The translations under genes were made by a program, and so were the position numbers. The notes beneath the pieces are model-generated. The model saw nothing but the letters and a program-made list of their open reading frames with translations, was not told the origin of the DNA and made no database searches. A stretch of DNA of 64,000 bases from Agelaius tricolor (lineage: Eukaryota > Chordata > Aves > Passeriformes > Icteridae), in NCBI GenBank assembly GCA_023055355.1, contig JALJCS010000001.1, positions 48,923,381-48,987,380 of the forward strand, given 5' to 3'. Below are positions 1-15,100 of the stretch, in pieces (the stretch's first letter is position 1; every line of letters begins with the position of its first letter).

Positions 1-99
1 CAGGGTTTTGTAATTTTGACACTAATAATGCTCTTTTTGTGAAAAAACAGTTTATGACAACTGCCTACAATAAAATAGTTTAATTTTTTGCATGATTAC
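1..99 (-). other. Start of ADGB intron after e22 (truncated by window edge)
   Basis: Intronic sequence from the GTAATC donor at 99 down to the window edge. AT-rich; nothing else recognisable. Confidence 0.85.
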
Positions 100-193
100 C
101 TTAACAACGTTACAGCACACTCTTCAAAATTTAACTCAATCATAGTCCACAGGTTTTTCAAAGTTTCTTCAACATCAGTGTTTTCTTTAGTAC
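100..193 (-). CDS. ADGB: ADGB exon e22: permuted globin N-terminal helices
   Basis: Residues 895 (split Gly) to 925 plus two bases of the next codon (94 bp; phase 1 in, phase 2 out). The acceptor is TATCTCTAG and the donor is GTAATC. It reads [20 protein letters not shown] then [10 protein letters not shown], matching mammalian DTKENI..ADTLQKVW..LEMNLEQYAVSLLR. This is the globin A/B helix segment which in ADGB follows, rather than precedes, helices C-H. The coding sequence continues below position 1 and is cut by the window edge. Confidence 0.93.
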
Positions 194-3100
194 CTAGAGA
201 TAATAAAATAAGTTATGAAATATAACAATTTTGTATTGTTCTAAATTTACACCTGCCAAATACTTCTGAAAAATATGACATATACAAGTAAACTGCCTTA
301 TTTATTTGGAGTTTTACAGAAGTCTCACTGAGCTCAAAACTGTTTTTTCCTTTGACAGAGTATTTTCCATTCATCACCATCTTTGTACTTTTAGGCACAC
401 CTACAGCTGCAGAAATTATGTGATCAATATTTTCTCCAATTTACAGTTTTTTCACTGTAACATGTTGCAGTGATATTTGGCAATCTCTGTCTTCAGAGAA
501 AATTCTATTTAACTGCCAGCAACTTTCATTTGCAGATACCAGGAAGGGGTAGGGATGCATCTAAACTATTTGTGTAGCTAACAGGAAAAGAATTGGGCAG
601 CTCTAATGGGTAATTCACCCCATCCATGTTGGATAACTCACATAACAGGATGAGATGTCATCTCAAGGTGTCGGCTTCTATACATGGAATACAGATGAAG
701 ACTAGACTGATTTGAAAGTTTTCAGTAGTACAATACAAATCTTGGTTTATTCCAATAAATACCTTATCTTTTTAAAAATAAATATCACTTTTTCTAACCT
801 AAATGTGCGTGGATTCAAGCCACAAACTTTGAATGTCGGACTAAGGATCTTCTTGTTAACCTTTGGATATCAGCCTAAGAGACTGTTACTATGAAATTCC
901 TTTCCTCCTGTGAGTACTTAAAAATTCTAGCAAAGTCTTTTCTTATCTGGTCTTTCTGAAATGACAAACTAACAACCTGTAAGTACAAGGCCTATATTCA
1001 ATGATCTTTGCAACTTTACTCAGAATTTTGTGGTTGTTATCTTTCTATCTTTTGAATTTGTTCTTTCTTCCTGGGCCCTGGATACTGTACTTGGACACAG
1101 TATTCCAGCTGAGGTAATAGAATCGCTGAATAGGAAATATGCTACAAGTCCTAAACTGCTATGCAAGATTCCTCTACCTATATGCACAACAATGATGGAT
1201 AGTATCAGTACAGTATCTTTGGAGGACAGCATCAGGCTTTGGTACTGTGTTGTTCCACTGACTGCTCATTATGATGCTTAGGTTCTTGTATGATTTCCTT
1301 TACATTTCCAGAAAAAAACCCTTAACATTTATCCCAGCTCTGACCTAAATCTACATTATTACAAATTCTCAAATTCTGGTTTGGTATCTATGCAAATCTA
1401 GGGGGGGTGTATCTTTCATATACTTTTTAGTATCATATGTGCTAACTGAGTGGTTAGGAATACTTAAGAGAACTACAAGTTCTATTTCATTAGTTTCAGT
1501 TAATTTTACCTAGATATTAATTAGTAAGAAACTCTTAACAGTGAAGATTTTAATAAGATGAAGCATGAAACATTTTTGAAAGGTATTTATAAATGACACA
1601 CCTGGTTCTCTGCTCTTCAGTATTTTCCTAATATAGGTCCCTCGCCAGATGGCTTGAATTTTGAGAGCTGCTGCTTCTTCTTCAGATGTGGGAGTTTGAT
1701 TCTCACAACTACTGAGAGATTTCTCCTCACTGATCTCTGAAGGATTGGAAGAATGAGTAACATCAACTAAGCTGGAAGTCCTGTTCCTGTTGCTTTCTGA
1801 AACAAATTTAAAAAATAAAAAACAAACAAATAAACACAAAACAGCAAGAGAGTGATTTCAAGCATAAATCATCTATGATGGAAATATCAGTCTTGTATTT
1901 TTTTATCATAAGTTGGAGAAAATATACTGTATAATTACACAGTCAAAATTTCAGCTACTTTGCTAGTTACAAATATCAAATAACTTAATTTTTTCTCTTC
2001 ATGGACAGCTATTGTAGGGCATTTTTTAAAATCACATCTCTTGCTGTAGTTTCAAAATGTTCTTCCAATCATGAATGCAGAGGATACACTAGAGTCTGAG
2101 TCTGTACACAGCTCTAAAGGGCTTCACAAGATTTTAATTACTTTTGCCTCTCAATCTGATAATTTTATTAAGTAATAATTTCAACACCAGTGTTGTTCAA
2201 AACATTTTTTTTAACCTTCACAAAGGAGCCATGGAATAAGGGTAAGATCTATGATAAAAGGGAGAGCTCATATATCGGACTGTATGTTATCAAGGAGTTT
2301 TGAAGTGCAACAGGAATCAGTGGGTTCTGACAGGTTAGCAATGAGGTCTTTGAAGGCATTCTTGCCTAGAAATTAGCATTCTGGGAACCATCAGAACCAG
2401 GACTTAGGGAAGGGTGTGGGAGCAACACTCCAAGGGGCCAATGCCAGAGGGGTAGTTTGGAACTGCACACATAAGGGAGCAAGACAGTGTGATAGGAAGG
2501 AAACAGTGCTGTAAAAGGAAGTACCAACAAACAAAAGGAGAAGTGGAATCTGCTTGAAAAATGTAGACAACATTGCAGGCAAGCAAGCTGTCTTTAGATA
2601 TTGCCTTCATCAGCCAGATCACACATTTCAATCTAATCACTTTTACTCAATATTGCTAAATCTGGCTGTGTTCTCAAACCATCATTTCTTGTCAGTATTG
2701 TATTTTCATACCCTAGAAAGCCTCTTTAATGCTTGGGGACTGGAAGATTACACAACCCCACTTCAGAAGAAACCTCATTAGAAGTCAACACTATGAATGG
2801 CACAGCCACTTTTATAAAACAGAAACATATAATCAATCACAGAATACAGACTTGAGTGTACCACTGAAGGTCATCTGGTCCAATCCCATTTACAAAGCCA
2901 GATGAATTTAGACCAGGTTGCTCCTGTTCTTGAATAAACGTCCAGTCCGTTTTTTAATACTTCCATAACAATGGAGACTCCATAATTTAAGTGGGCATTC
3001 TTTTCCAGCTTTTGACTAGTCTCATGCTGAAAAAAGTTTCCCTAATATCCAACTGGAATTTGACATGTTCTAAGATGTGTCCTGTCTGAGCATCTCCAGA

Positions 3101-6100
3101 AAGGTTTTGGCTCTTCCATTCATTCATCGCTGTAACACACTTCAAAGTGAATTTGTTCAATCTACAAACTCATCTATTTTACAATTAAATAACCCAGTGG
3201 CAAGATGACTTCTGACCTCACTAGTCATTCTCTTCATGGAAAGGAAATAGACTTCGATTTTCAGCTCATGCTTTGGCTCAGAAAAATGAATTCTGCTGCA
3301 GAGCATACATTCCTCATATAAGGCAAAATAATGTATTGTAAAAACAGTTGTATATATATGAGCACACATACACACAGATTGACCTAATAGGTAAGAATAT
3401 TCTAACGTGGAGCAGGAATCAACAATATAGAAAAGTAAATACAAAAAGTATTGGTGTGGTGTTGCCCTGTGAACCAGCTAAAAAAGTCATCCACTAAAGA
3501 TGCCAAGTAGACCCCATAACTAGAAGTAAATAACTCTAGAAATAAAACATTTCATTTGTGAGGAGAAACAATATATGAATATACAGTAAGTTAGTTAAAT
3601 GTTAAACTGTTTCTGAAAACACAAATATAAAAAATTTGTATGGACTGTCACACAAAAATCAATTCTTTTTATAGAAACTTTTAGAAGTTACCACAGATCA
3701 GGTCAAAACCCAAAAATTGAGTATATATTCCTATATTCATAAGGAGGTTCTTTTTGTTCTAATTTTTTTAAACAACATCATAAGAACAAAAAAATTTTTT
3801 GCAACATTTAAGGCAAAATAATGAGGTCTTAAATATTCTCATCTTTCAAGGCTTTTTAACTTAACATTTCTTAATATTTTTTCTTGTAAGCAGAGAAATG
3901 TATATTGTGAAATATTTTTAATCAATCAGTCTTGAGCTAGTGAATGCTTTAAGTCCATCAGTATTGAACTAATGGATATTTCAAATTTGACATTATGATT
4001 GGAAACAGATTTGTCAAAAATCTCTGACACACCTTAGCTGTTAATCAGAAGACACTGTGCTAATAATAAAACTGAAACTTTCAAAGTAGCCTAGCAAGAC
4101 ACTGTTCCCCTTAAAATCACTGCAGTTCCTGGAGGTAATGTAGGAAAGATTTTTTGAAAAAGAAGTATTTTGCATGTACTCAAGAGGCATTTTACATATT
4201 CAACCAAATAGTGTCAAACTTTCCCTCACCCCTTATTAGAACTCCAGTTCAAATCCAAAGTGCAAGAAGAAACGAATGTTCAGAATTCTCTTTTCATTCA
4301 CACAATGCAACACAACACAACCAAATAATCAATCATCTTAACCTATGTTTCTGGAGGAGAGAGAAGCTTGTTCTGAAAAAGAACTGAGCAGGACTTTCCA
4401 AATACAGTTTCACAGTCAAGATAAGCTTATAGAGAACAGCTTGACTTCTAGATAAAATTTCAGACCAGAAGGTTTTAAGAGAACTGTACACAAAGGGCAC
4501 TCCACTTCCAACTTTAAAATTGGAATTTATCCACGACAAAGAAATGTAGCCCCTGAAATGTGCCTAAATGACTATTAAGTGTTTGAGACTCTTGAAAATC
4601 AGTGCCACAGACCTCCACTGACTCCACTGGTTCAATACTGGGCCCAATGAAACCTGGACAAGGTAAAAAAAGAAAATGTGCAACAGAGAGCAGGCAGGCA
4701 TTCTGATATGCTTCCTTTCCCAGGAAACATCACATACCTCTGTAAATTCACTACCTCATGATTGCCCAAAGTTCTGCAGGGCCCCTTTATTCACTCTCCT
4801 CCCAGAATACAACAGAAGAACCATGCCATGGGGAAGCACTCAGCTTCAGATACTTCCATGTTTTTTTCAATGTTCACATGGCATGGTCTTCCACTTGTGT
4901 CTGGTGGCTCTTCTGCTAATTGCTCCAAGATGGATGACACTTGGCAGTCAAATAGATATGAATAGATCATTTTCAGGATGGCTTCTCAGAAACCTCTGCA
5001 GCCATGACCACTAACTGCAGTAAACCATAATATCTTTGCCCTTGCTAAATCTTGAGATTAATTAAGCACACAGTGAAAAATGAATATGCCAATATAAAAT
5101 GGAGGTGCTATTTCAAAAAAAAAGCTCAGATTTGACCTGATATACTTGCAGACCCAGATGACAAAAATATTTTATTCATCTGTTATGGTAGTTTACACTG
5201 ATGTCTGTCAGGTTCCAAAAGGTTACAGCCTCAGGTCTTGACAAGATTTGAGCAACCAACCTGACAATGCAGGAGAGCTAATGTGGGGGCAGGGCATTCA
5301 ACTGATGCCAATCCTTCTAGGCCTTTCTACAATGTGCTTTGCAACTGGTATTTCCTGCTATCTACCTCTTTCCCCTGACAGTTCACTTGGTTTATGCTTT
5401 ATTTCTTTATGTTTCTGGAAGGAACCTGAACAAAAGCATGCATTTACTCCAAAGCAATCTTTATTAAGCAGGGCAAAATGCCAATAAAGGTCAAAAAATG
5501 TCCAATATCAATAAAACCAAAGGGAAACAATTACCTTTCCAGTCCAATAGGGATCTCCTGTAATTTAATTTTAGAAAAGCAAATAGTTTAAAAGGGTATA
5601 TTGGACACTGGAAGAAATAAAACTGAAACAGAACTTTCTTTCTCCATATATTTTTTCCACTTTTTTGATTCACTGCCCAACTCATAAAAAATATTCTGTC
5701 ACAGTGGATCTCATACTTTAGTAATTTAAGAGATCTTTGTTACAACCTGTCAACTGTGCTAATTATTCAAATCTATTTAAAAAACGTCTTCTAATGCTGA
5801 CAAGTGTTTAAGGGTTTTTTTTTGAATGCAGAAATCAGTAGCACAGTAATCTTTAAAAAATGCGACAGGTGTTGTTTACTTTAAATGGTTTGATAAATGT
5901 CGATATGCTGACCCTTGCAACATACTCTTGTCATGGGATGTAATTCTCTGAAAAATACCTGGTACCTCACAGTAAGAATAACCTTCAGATAAGAGGAGAT
6001 TCAAAGGAAAGTTCCCAGTAAAGAGAGACAAATATATGTGCTTATAAGTGCTTTCTTAAAGGGACAAAATATTACAACATTGTGTCAGTAAAGATATTTG

Positions 6101-9100
6101 TGTAAATATCTTTAAATTTAAATTTAGTTTTTTTATACTACTTTTCCAGAATAAATGAGTAATCAAAGGAAGTTAGTATCATTTTTTTTTTGATCAAGTA
6201 GAAACACTTTATTCTGTAAGTTCACAATAGACAAAGCAAAAGCTAAGTACCCATAAAAAGCCTTCAAACGGTGATCGCGTCTCTTCCCATCAATCAGATA
6301 AATTATTTTTCTGTTCTGATATGAAATCAAGTACATAAGGCTTTTATGGTTAAACTAGATGCTAACATTAATAGATTAAAAAGTTATAGAGACTGAAAAA
6401 TAAGTCCTAAAATGGAAAAGAGCCATATATTTGGTTGCCAGGCAAACTTAATTCTAACTGCGCAAAACTCCAGCCTGCATAAAAAATGAAGCAAAGAAAC
6501 AGTGGGAAGAGAATGATCCCATATTTATTGTAATAAATATGTTGGCCTTCCAATGGCTTCTCTCAGAGTATGTTCAGATACACAGCACTCCCTGACACAG
6601 GCTGGAGAAGAGGCAGTTGGTGCTGTAGCCAGTTCCACACTACATGGGTATGACTAGCCAGCCAATTGGCCAGCCAACACAGTCATTTCCCAAATAACAA
6701 GCTTAAAAAACAAGCAAGCAAGCAAGCAAGACAACAAAATTTAAATACCCCTCCCCCCCAAAAAAAACCCAAACAAAAACCTCTCAACCCAACACTAAGA
6801 AATAGCTGAACTTTCAATGAAGGTACTAACTTGAGCCTTCCTTCACTCTCATTTTGTGAACAATACAGGCATTGAAGGTCTTTTCAGCTGATGATTTGAA
6901 TGAAAGAGATGAGGTGCAGTACAACAGGTAAAAAATGCAGATGTTTGCTAATGTTTGTTAATACTGACAAATGCAACTCAAAGAAGACCAAGGGCAATTT
7001 TATAAATTAACAAAGGGTGAATAGACTTTCTGGAACAAAGAAAAGGATCATTTCTGTTCTGAGATGAGCCTCGGATGTCCTTTCAACAGTAAAAGTCTTA
7101 GTCTTAAAAATTAATTGCGCCTACTTAAGCAAGAAAAAACAAGAAGAGAGAAGAGTTGGCTTCCTGACAATAAGAATGGGCAGGAGTGATATTTGAAGTG
7201 ATTAGCAATATCAATATATTACCTGAAAACACAATGTCATCCCCAGAAATATTAGTGATTTCAAAATCCAAAGTAAAGGACCTGAAGGCAAATTTATATT
7301 TGTAAAGATCCTTCTTCTCTGATACATATTCAATCAAAAACCAAAATGCATTGTTGAAAATCTAAAATCAGAAAGAGGAAAATAATGATTCATTTATAAA
7401 GATTTATTTACATTGCTTCTCATTATTGTTTCAAAACCTCTTCTCTTACCATGTATAAATGAAACCTTTAACTTCTCTAACAAATACTGTATCTGAAAAT
7501 TGATCCCAACTGTAGGACTATAGTGCTTCAAGACAACAACAGAGACAAAACCTGTTTCATGCCTGGCTTATAAAAACAAGAAAATAGGACTTATTATATA
7601 GTGTGTTTATCACCCAGAAACATCCTGGTTTATGTGTAGAGGGTTGATGACCTCATACTAGAAGACAGAAGAACATATAATTGCTATAATGACAATGGGA
7701 GTTCTAAACATGAGGTTTCAGAATAGAGACAGGTAACTTAATGGGAATGCTTTCAGGATTAGGAAATACAACAGCATGGGAAGATTTGGCTCTATTTTTA
7801 TGCTTTAACATATTGTTTCTCTTTAAAGAGCAGAAATCCAGTCTTTTCCTCCCCCACTCCTAGTAGATAGGAATTTTAGAGTGTGTTTTACAGAACTAGT
7901 TTCATAATCTGAGTTTAAGAACATAGTAACAACTTACTGGAAAAGACAAGATTTTTATGTTTCATTGCTCTTAGTTTCAGATTTTTCTGCTTTCTGGAAA
8001 CATATTTTATGTATTTTAATACTAATAAATATTTTGTTTATTTTTAAATTTGTAAAACTAGGAAAGAAAGAATACAGTAGATCCTTTCTTGTATTCAGAA
8101 TAATTTTTCACTGTTTGTATTAAAGACAGATAATTTCCATATTTTCATCCTAGAATCACTGCTAGCTCAATGCCTTTCATTTATCTAATTTCTTTCTTTT
8201 TTTTTTTCAGCTCTACATTGGTCTTCTGAGAGGAGGAGAAATTAAGTGATATATGTATTTATGACTACTGAATTTTTCTTAAGGTCTCAAAGTTTTGCAC
8301 ATACTTCACTATGAACACCTGCATTTAAAATTTGTTTATTCCATTCCTGAGTTCAAAGCAATTTTTTTTCCTGGTGGATTTGGCATGTAAATTACCTCTT
8401 TCATGAGTGGTGTACCTGTAATCATTCTTTATTAATTCTGTTATTGTGCTGAATTTTAGCTGGTGTCCAACCCATGTATAAAAGTGCTAGTGTTCTAATT
8501 TTTAATATCAGTAATTACAAAAAATATTAAACCATTTTTTCTATTCAGTCTTCTAATATATGCATAACAGTCTAAACTGCATGAGCATTCTAGTACTTTG
8601 ATGAAAATAAATGAATCTAGAATATATAAAATATTGACTTTAGAAAAATCAAGTTATAGCAATATGATCAACATTTGCATACACATAAAGACTAGTGTAT
8701 CTTCTATAAAAATGGATTGTTGCAATCTCTTTATAATATTGGAAAGTTATACCATAGAGATCTACAGAAAAGTGTAATGTTTTCATTATGTATCTTTAAT
8801 TTATTGTGCATAGAGAGCAGAAAAGTTGAATAAGAATGGTGTAGTTTCAAGACACAGAGAAAACCAACTTGGAATACTGTGAATGAAAGAACTCATTACT
8901 GCTTCAGAAATATAAGCTGTAATAATGTTTTCCTGGTCCATCAACAATAGGCGCAGAAAGCCAACATTAGACTTTTCTGCATTTCAGGTAGTATCTTTCA
9001 AATTCAACATGAAGTTTTCATCTAAACACAGCTAATGCTTTCTGCCCCAAAGTATGCTAAACTAGATCAACAAAAAATAGACTCTATTTAGAATGTGCTA

Positions 9101-12100
9101 CTCTGTGCACATTGAAGTTTCTCTTCTTAAAAAAAGATAATTATCATACAGTTGCAAGTTATGTAATTTGGGCTTACACTTTATAATGAATGCCATATTC
9201 ACAGTATGCAGGTGGTCCTTGCCAAGTGCACAGGCATTATTTTGAAGAGGGTAATGACAACATTAAGCAGTTATCCAGCTTCTGTAGCTTTTAGATATGC
9301 ACTTGTTCAAATTATTTGCTCACCTTGATGTTTTCTTCAGCTCTTTTAGCATCCTGGAGGCCAGGAGGACAATAAGCTACTTCCAATTCCTTCAAGGCTT
9401 TAGGAAGCTCATCCTTACTGCTGTAATTATTTATCACATTTCCAACAGCCCTCAGTATAGCTGTACCCTGTTCTATAAATCGAGAGCTCTCCTGAGGAAG
9501 GAGAATAAACCAACCACTGTTAGATTTTAAGATTTTCTTTGGTTTTCATTCTGGGCCATGACAGAATACAAGCATTTTTTTCTCTGATGAATTACAAAAC
9601 TTTTGGAATTCATTCAGTTGTTCTTAATATTATAAACTGTAAAATCAATTATGTCTCTGATACTCAAAAGCATATCAATTTCTCACTGATTTTAGCCAGT
9701 GAAATAAATAACAGGCACCATAAGATATATCTATTCATTGTTTTGTTTTTCCTTTATCATTAGTCCTAGGAAATTTAATCAAAAATAAGACCCAAATAGA
9801 GACTTTCTACTGCAGTGATAATAGTGTCAGTTGAAGTGCTCCGCACCTTCTGTTATGGAAGGACAAATTATCATTAGTATCCTGCTGAAAGCAATGATCA
9901 AATACATGCTGCCTAAAGCATCAATAATCTTCATCAGGATTTCTGTGCAAGAATGTGAACACTCTCCTGCAAATGACAGCCTGAAAAGAAGCTGCTTCAA
10001 AAAAAAGTTCAGGAAAAACCCAAGGATAAAATTCTGCTTTATTTTCTTGATGAGAAATACCTTTTCATCCAAAAATTGAAGGCAAGGAGAGAATACAGCC
10101 ATAAGATATTTTTAATGATCCAACTTCTTATAGTTCAACTTTTTTATCACAATAAATATGATAGATTTGCACAAGCTGTTTTAGGATCTATTATTAGGAC
10201 CCAGAATCTATACTGCTATGTAAATTTGCTGTTACACTCACCTTTTAAAACGTTTTGGCACAAATGTTCTCTAGAAAATATATTCCCTCCCCTCAGGGTC
10301 TTCAACAAATATTTGGGCCTACTGCTTGCTAGAGAAACCTTGAAAATATGGATGACAGTGGTGTCTGGATTATGGACAATGAAGAACAAAAGCTGTAGTG
10401 ATTTCTCCCCTGGGCCTCTTATCTCAGCTATGAAAAGTTGTTTGATTAAATGACTCATTTTACATATAAAAGCTGCTTTCAGACCTGGTGAGTAATATGT
10501 GATCTCATGGGACTAAACATACTTCACTGTTGTGAGGTTTTATTTAAATAGGCAGGTACTTTTTAATACTAATTAATATTTATACATGTATTTTATGACA
10601 TGCCTCAAAGAGTGAGTTATACCTACCCTGACATACATATTTCAACAAAAGCATTTTTCATATTTTATGCTGCACTTCTATGTAAACCACAATACTACCC
10701 CATTTTAACTTACATATTTATGTAAAATAATTTTTGCACTATACATCTAGTACCTATTGTGCTGTAAAACACATATTTTTTTTGCCCTTACCAATTTCAT
10801 ATTAAAATTAATACTATACCATTGAATATAATAACTCTAAATGGAAATCCAGTACTACTTCACTTTAATTAGTAGTCAGAAAAACTGTTATCACAATGTT
10901 TGATTAGTCATTATGCACACCTTCTGAAGAGCTGGCATCACAGCATCCTCTTCTCCAAAGACACATGGCACCATGGTACACAGCTGAATGTGGTGCCCTA
11001 TGGGACAAGTTACTGTGAAGAGCAGGATGTGTCGCCTAAAATCAATAAAAAACCCAAAGAAACAACTTTTTTTTTTAATTGCAACAATTCTTAAGGTTTT
11101 TCTTTCATGCATTTGGTAATATCATTGTCAGAATTGTATTTAGGTGAAGAAGCTTATCCAGGCCACACCTTCAACGTGTTAACCAGAGACTCAGCAATGA
11201 GAGCAAGAAAGGAGAGTTCATGCCCCCCAGACACACTGGTAGTTTTTAATTACATCTTCTTTTGACTGCAATTTAAAGGCTCCTTAGCCACTAAAAGACA
11301 GTGGGAAGAGAACACCTTCAATGCTTACCAAGTGACTTCTCTTTTGGAATGAAATGGGGGAGTGCTCAATAAGCCCATTTGTCTCCCACACCTTTTGTAA
11401 ATTAAATCTGACTTTTGTCTCTGACTGGAATAAAGAGAATCAAAGGTGGGAAGCTTATAAATTTGAGTTGATGGTATCTCTGTTAGCTTTGAAATTTACA
11501 GGTGCAAAAAGATACACATTTTTGGCCCCCCCTACAGTACAGAGAGATGCAGCTTTTAGAACTACGCTGAGAAAATACATGTAAATCCAGAACTAGATGT
11601 GAATGTAGTCTATAAACATAATAATAACTATTCCAGTTTTAGTCTGAATCAAATCAATTAAAGACCTCTATTAAAGATCTGACTTAATTTCAGTATGCTA
11701 GAGTTGTGTATTTTTTTCTATGCCTGTTGTGTACTTTCTTTCTAGGCCTATTTATTTATTTGACATCTTACTTAATTTTTAAAAATACATTTTGTTTCAT
11801 CTCTTTGAATTTTAACCGATGATTTTCTCTTTTTGGGAAAGTAGAAGGCCTCAGTTAGTTAGGCAGGAATATTATGCTTATGACAGGACATGAAGATGTC
11901 ATTTTCCTGGTTTCCCTGGAAGGGTTTTCAGAAAATAACATATCAAGGGCTCTTGCTTTTTATCTATTTCTTTATTTAAACAATCAGCCAATGTCCCACA
12001 CTGAATATTTAGAGTTACATGCAAAAAGAAAAAATCATATTAAGCAATATGTGAATGGGAAGTAAGATATGCAAGACTTCATGAATAATTTCCCCTGTCA

Positions 12101-15100
12101 TGTTTCTTAAATCCTTTTTCAAGAAAACCATTGAAACCTCCTATGGTAGCATCATGCTTTTACAGTTCCACTAAGAATGCTAATTCTTACATTTTTCTTG
12201 CTACTCCAGGGAATATTTCAAATCATTCTAGTTAGAAATGCTTTTAAGTAGGAATTTGTAGGAATTTAAATATATTTTTTAGCAAGTCAGTGTGATTTTT
12301 CTTGTTAAATAGTCCTAAGTAAGAGTAAAGAACTCAGAATTGTTATAAAAAGATTGGTAAATTCACAGTAATTTGGCAGTCTTACCAAATCCTAGCTATC
12401 AACCAGTCTGATACTCCCAAAACTTATGTTTTAGAAAATAAACTTTACTGGGTTACTGTGTAAACAATCATTTCAAGCCTTAACTAAAGAGTCAGGACAG
12501 AAATGAAGTCTCATACATACCCAACAGGAAGATTTACCACAGTAGCTTTGGTTGCAGATGTCTGCATTTTTAACACAACTTCTCCAGGAGCCACAGATTT
12601 CCAAGAGAAATATTCAACCCTCAGCACACCTGTTGAACATTCTTGTTGAGTACCTAGGTTAAGAAAACAAAACAAAACAAAACAAAACACTACCCACATA
12701 ATATGGAGAGGGTGAATAAAATTCAGACACGCCTGTGCAGAATCTGCACCTACTTCACAATCATTAAAATATTCATTTAGGTTTTGCTAACACAGAAAAA
12801 ACCAGTCACTTAAAATGCATCAGTGGTACACAGCATGGCTTATTTGTACTATTTGATAGAAAAGAATGGTTATAAAATGTGTTACTAAGATGTTTACATC
12901 TGATGCCTTGAGAGGCTATGCAGAACAGAGGCTAGATGGTGTTAAAGAAATAAAGTAGGTATTTATTAAAAACTTAGGGTATCACATCAGGCATCTTCCA
13001 AATCACTTAAGGCTGCTGTAAAAGTCCAAACAAATCCTTTTTGTCCACATGAAAATTAAGTATATAGCCATAAAAATATGGCTATTTATTTAATATTTAA
13101 TTAAATAAATATAATTATTTATATTTATTTGCATTTATAGCTTACAGTTTAATCATTTTAACAGAATGGTCAGTTTGCTTTTTTGAAGCATGCTTTTAAT
13201 TCTCTCTACTCCACTCTAGATGCATTAAATTACATCCATGTCAAGTGTTTAAATATCTGATTAACCTAAGCCAACTACCATAAAATGCCATCACTCTCCT
13301 GAATTCCATTCTATGTTTTTAATGAAATACAAGGAATTATTATTTAAACCATTCAAGTTTTTAGGTTTTGAAAAATCCAACTTAAAGGTACTTGAGGGCT
13401 TATTGTGTACCAGTTTAAAAATAATTTCAGAAAATTACTTTTGTTATATTGCTGTTTTTGCTGCACTGTGATCAGCTAAGGCATAAAGTAGCTTGCAAGA
13501 ATGGAATTTGTAGAAAAGAAACCACAAGAAACACAAGAAAATCCATTCCAGAAATATACAGATGAAAAGCTTCCAGCAAATTATAACAAACAGAAAAGGG
13601 ATTCTTTCATGAAAATTCTCATCATCAATGAAATAATGATCAAGCATTGCTTGAATATTAGAGTATTCCTTAAAACCAATTTGACTATTTCAAACTATTG
13701 CTAAACTTTCAAACTGCCAAATTAAACAACAGATAAACACAACAGCACAAGCATATTCAAGAATGGGAAAACACAACACTGACATGTACTTCTGTGTGTT
13801 GGCCTTACCTTCAGTGACATACCAGTGTACTAACGCAGAAAAGCTAACCAGCATTTCACTGGGCATCACACTGTCCACAAGCAAATAATAGAAGACTTCC
13901 TCATCAGAAGACTGTATAGAAAAATGGACATTTGTTCATTCACTTGCACTAAATGCTGTCCAACTGGCCTTATACAAAGTAGGAGTAAGATTTTAGATAT
14001 GGTGACTTAAGGTATGGTATGGGAAGTAAGCAATTAATTGTCACTACTTCCAAATTTCAGAACAAGTCATTTAAGCCCAGAGCCTCATGCTGCATGTAAA
14101 ATAGTGTTCACTTAAGAAATAAAAGGAAACAGAACATTTTTGCATGAGAATATATCTAGTTTTATATTATACTGTCATATGTACCAAAATGCAGTACTTT
14201 TAACTGCCAAACAATAATTAACAGAAGACCAAAAATTTTTGGTTTTGCTGCAACTTTCTGATTCTAATTAATTACAGAAAACTTAAAAGAAATAAGTACT
14301 CTTTGAATTTGTAGATATGAGTGATCCTCCCTTACAAAGGGGTTTTTCTCCTACAAATCTCTATGAGGACAAAATCTTTCTCTCTTAACTTTAATACATT
14401 ATTTCTATGCCAATATTAGAAACTATAGAATGATTCTTTTGCTCCTGGTAATTCTTCAAAATCTTATGGTGAATGAGCTTCTTTCTTCAGAACTATTACA
14501 GTACAGGTCTTCCTGGATATTCCAGAGCTATATAAATCCATTTTTTGGGTATATATATCTTCCTATCATAATATGAAAATGTTCTTTTATAAGCATGATA
14601 CAGAATTTACCTAATACTGTAAACATATAATCTCTTTCAATGTTAGAAATTGAAATGGTTTTACAGCAAAGGGTGAGGGTTTTTTTTGGCACAAGAGCAC
14701 ACAGGCTTACACAGTCTTCATGCTGATTATGGCTTTCAAAAGTATATCGTGCAGTCATTAGGAAAATTTCTTGTGATGTGATTACAGAGAGGTGGGAAAT
14801 TGCAGGTGTACTGCAATTATGGAGCATTAATCCATGTAGTTAATCTTCTCAGTACAGGATTTTACATGAACTTCACGCCTGGAGTTTACATTTTTGTACT
14901 CTACAATTACACTTCAGATACACTATAAAATAGGAGCTGGGACAGGATATTCAAGCATGTTGAATAACCTCCTGATAATATGAACTAATGGCAGGTTTAG
15001 AGAAATTCCATTATTCGAATGTAACTAGAGAGTATTTCTAAATCCCCGCAGCAGGGTGCTGTAAATAGCAAAAAGACTTAGCATTTACAGAGAAAATGGA

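Larger units (their letters stand above)
1797..7222 (-). other. ADGB intron e20-e21
   Basis: 5.4 kb. Holds a diverged CR1 remnant (2835-3135) and a short (AAGC)n run near 6709-6730; a T-rich run lies near 6183. The phase across e20-e21 closes without a further exon. The sequence near 4676-5000 is relatively GC-rich with open frames but I recognise no family. Confidence 0.75.

Noticed and set aside
10076..10453. 125-codon plus-strand open frame between e18 and e19
   Set aside because: Opposite strand to the gene, within a small intron, with no homology signal.
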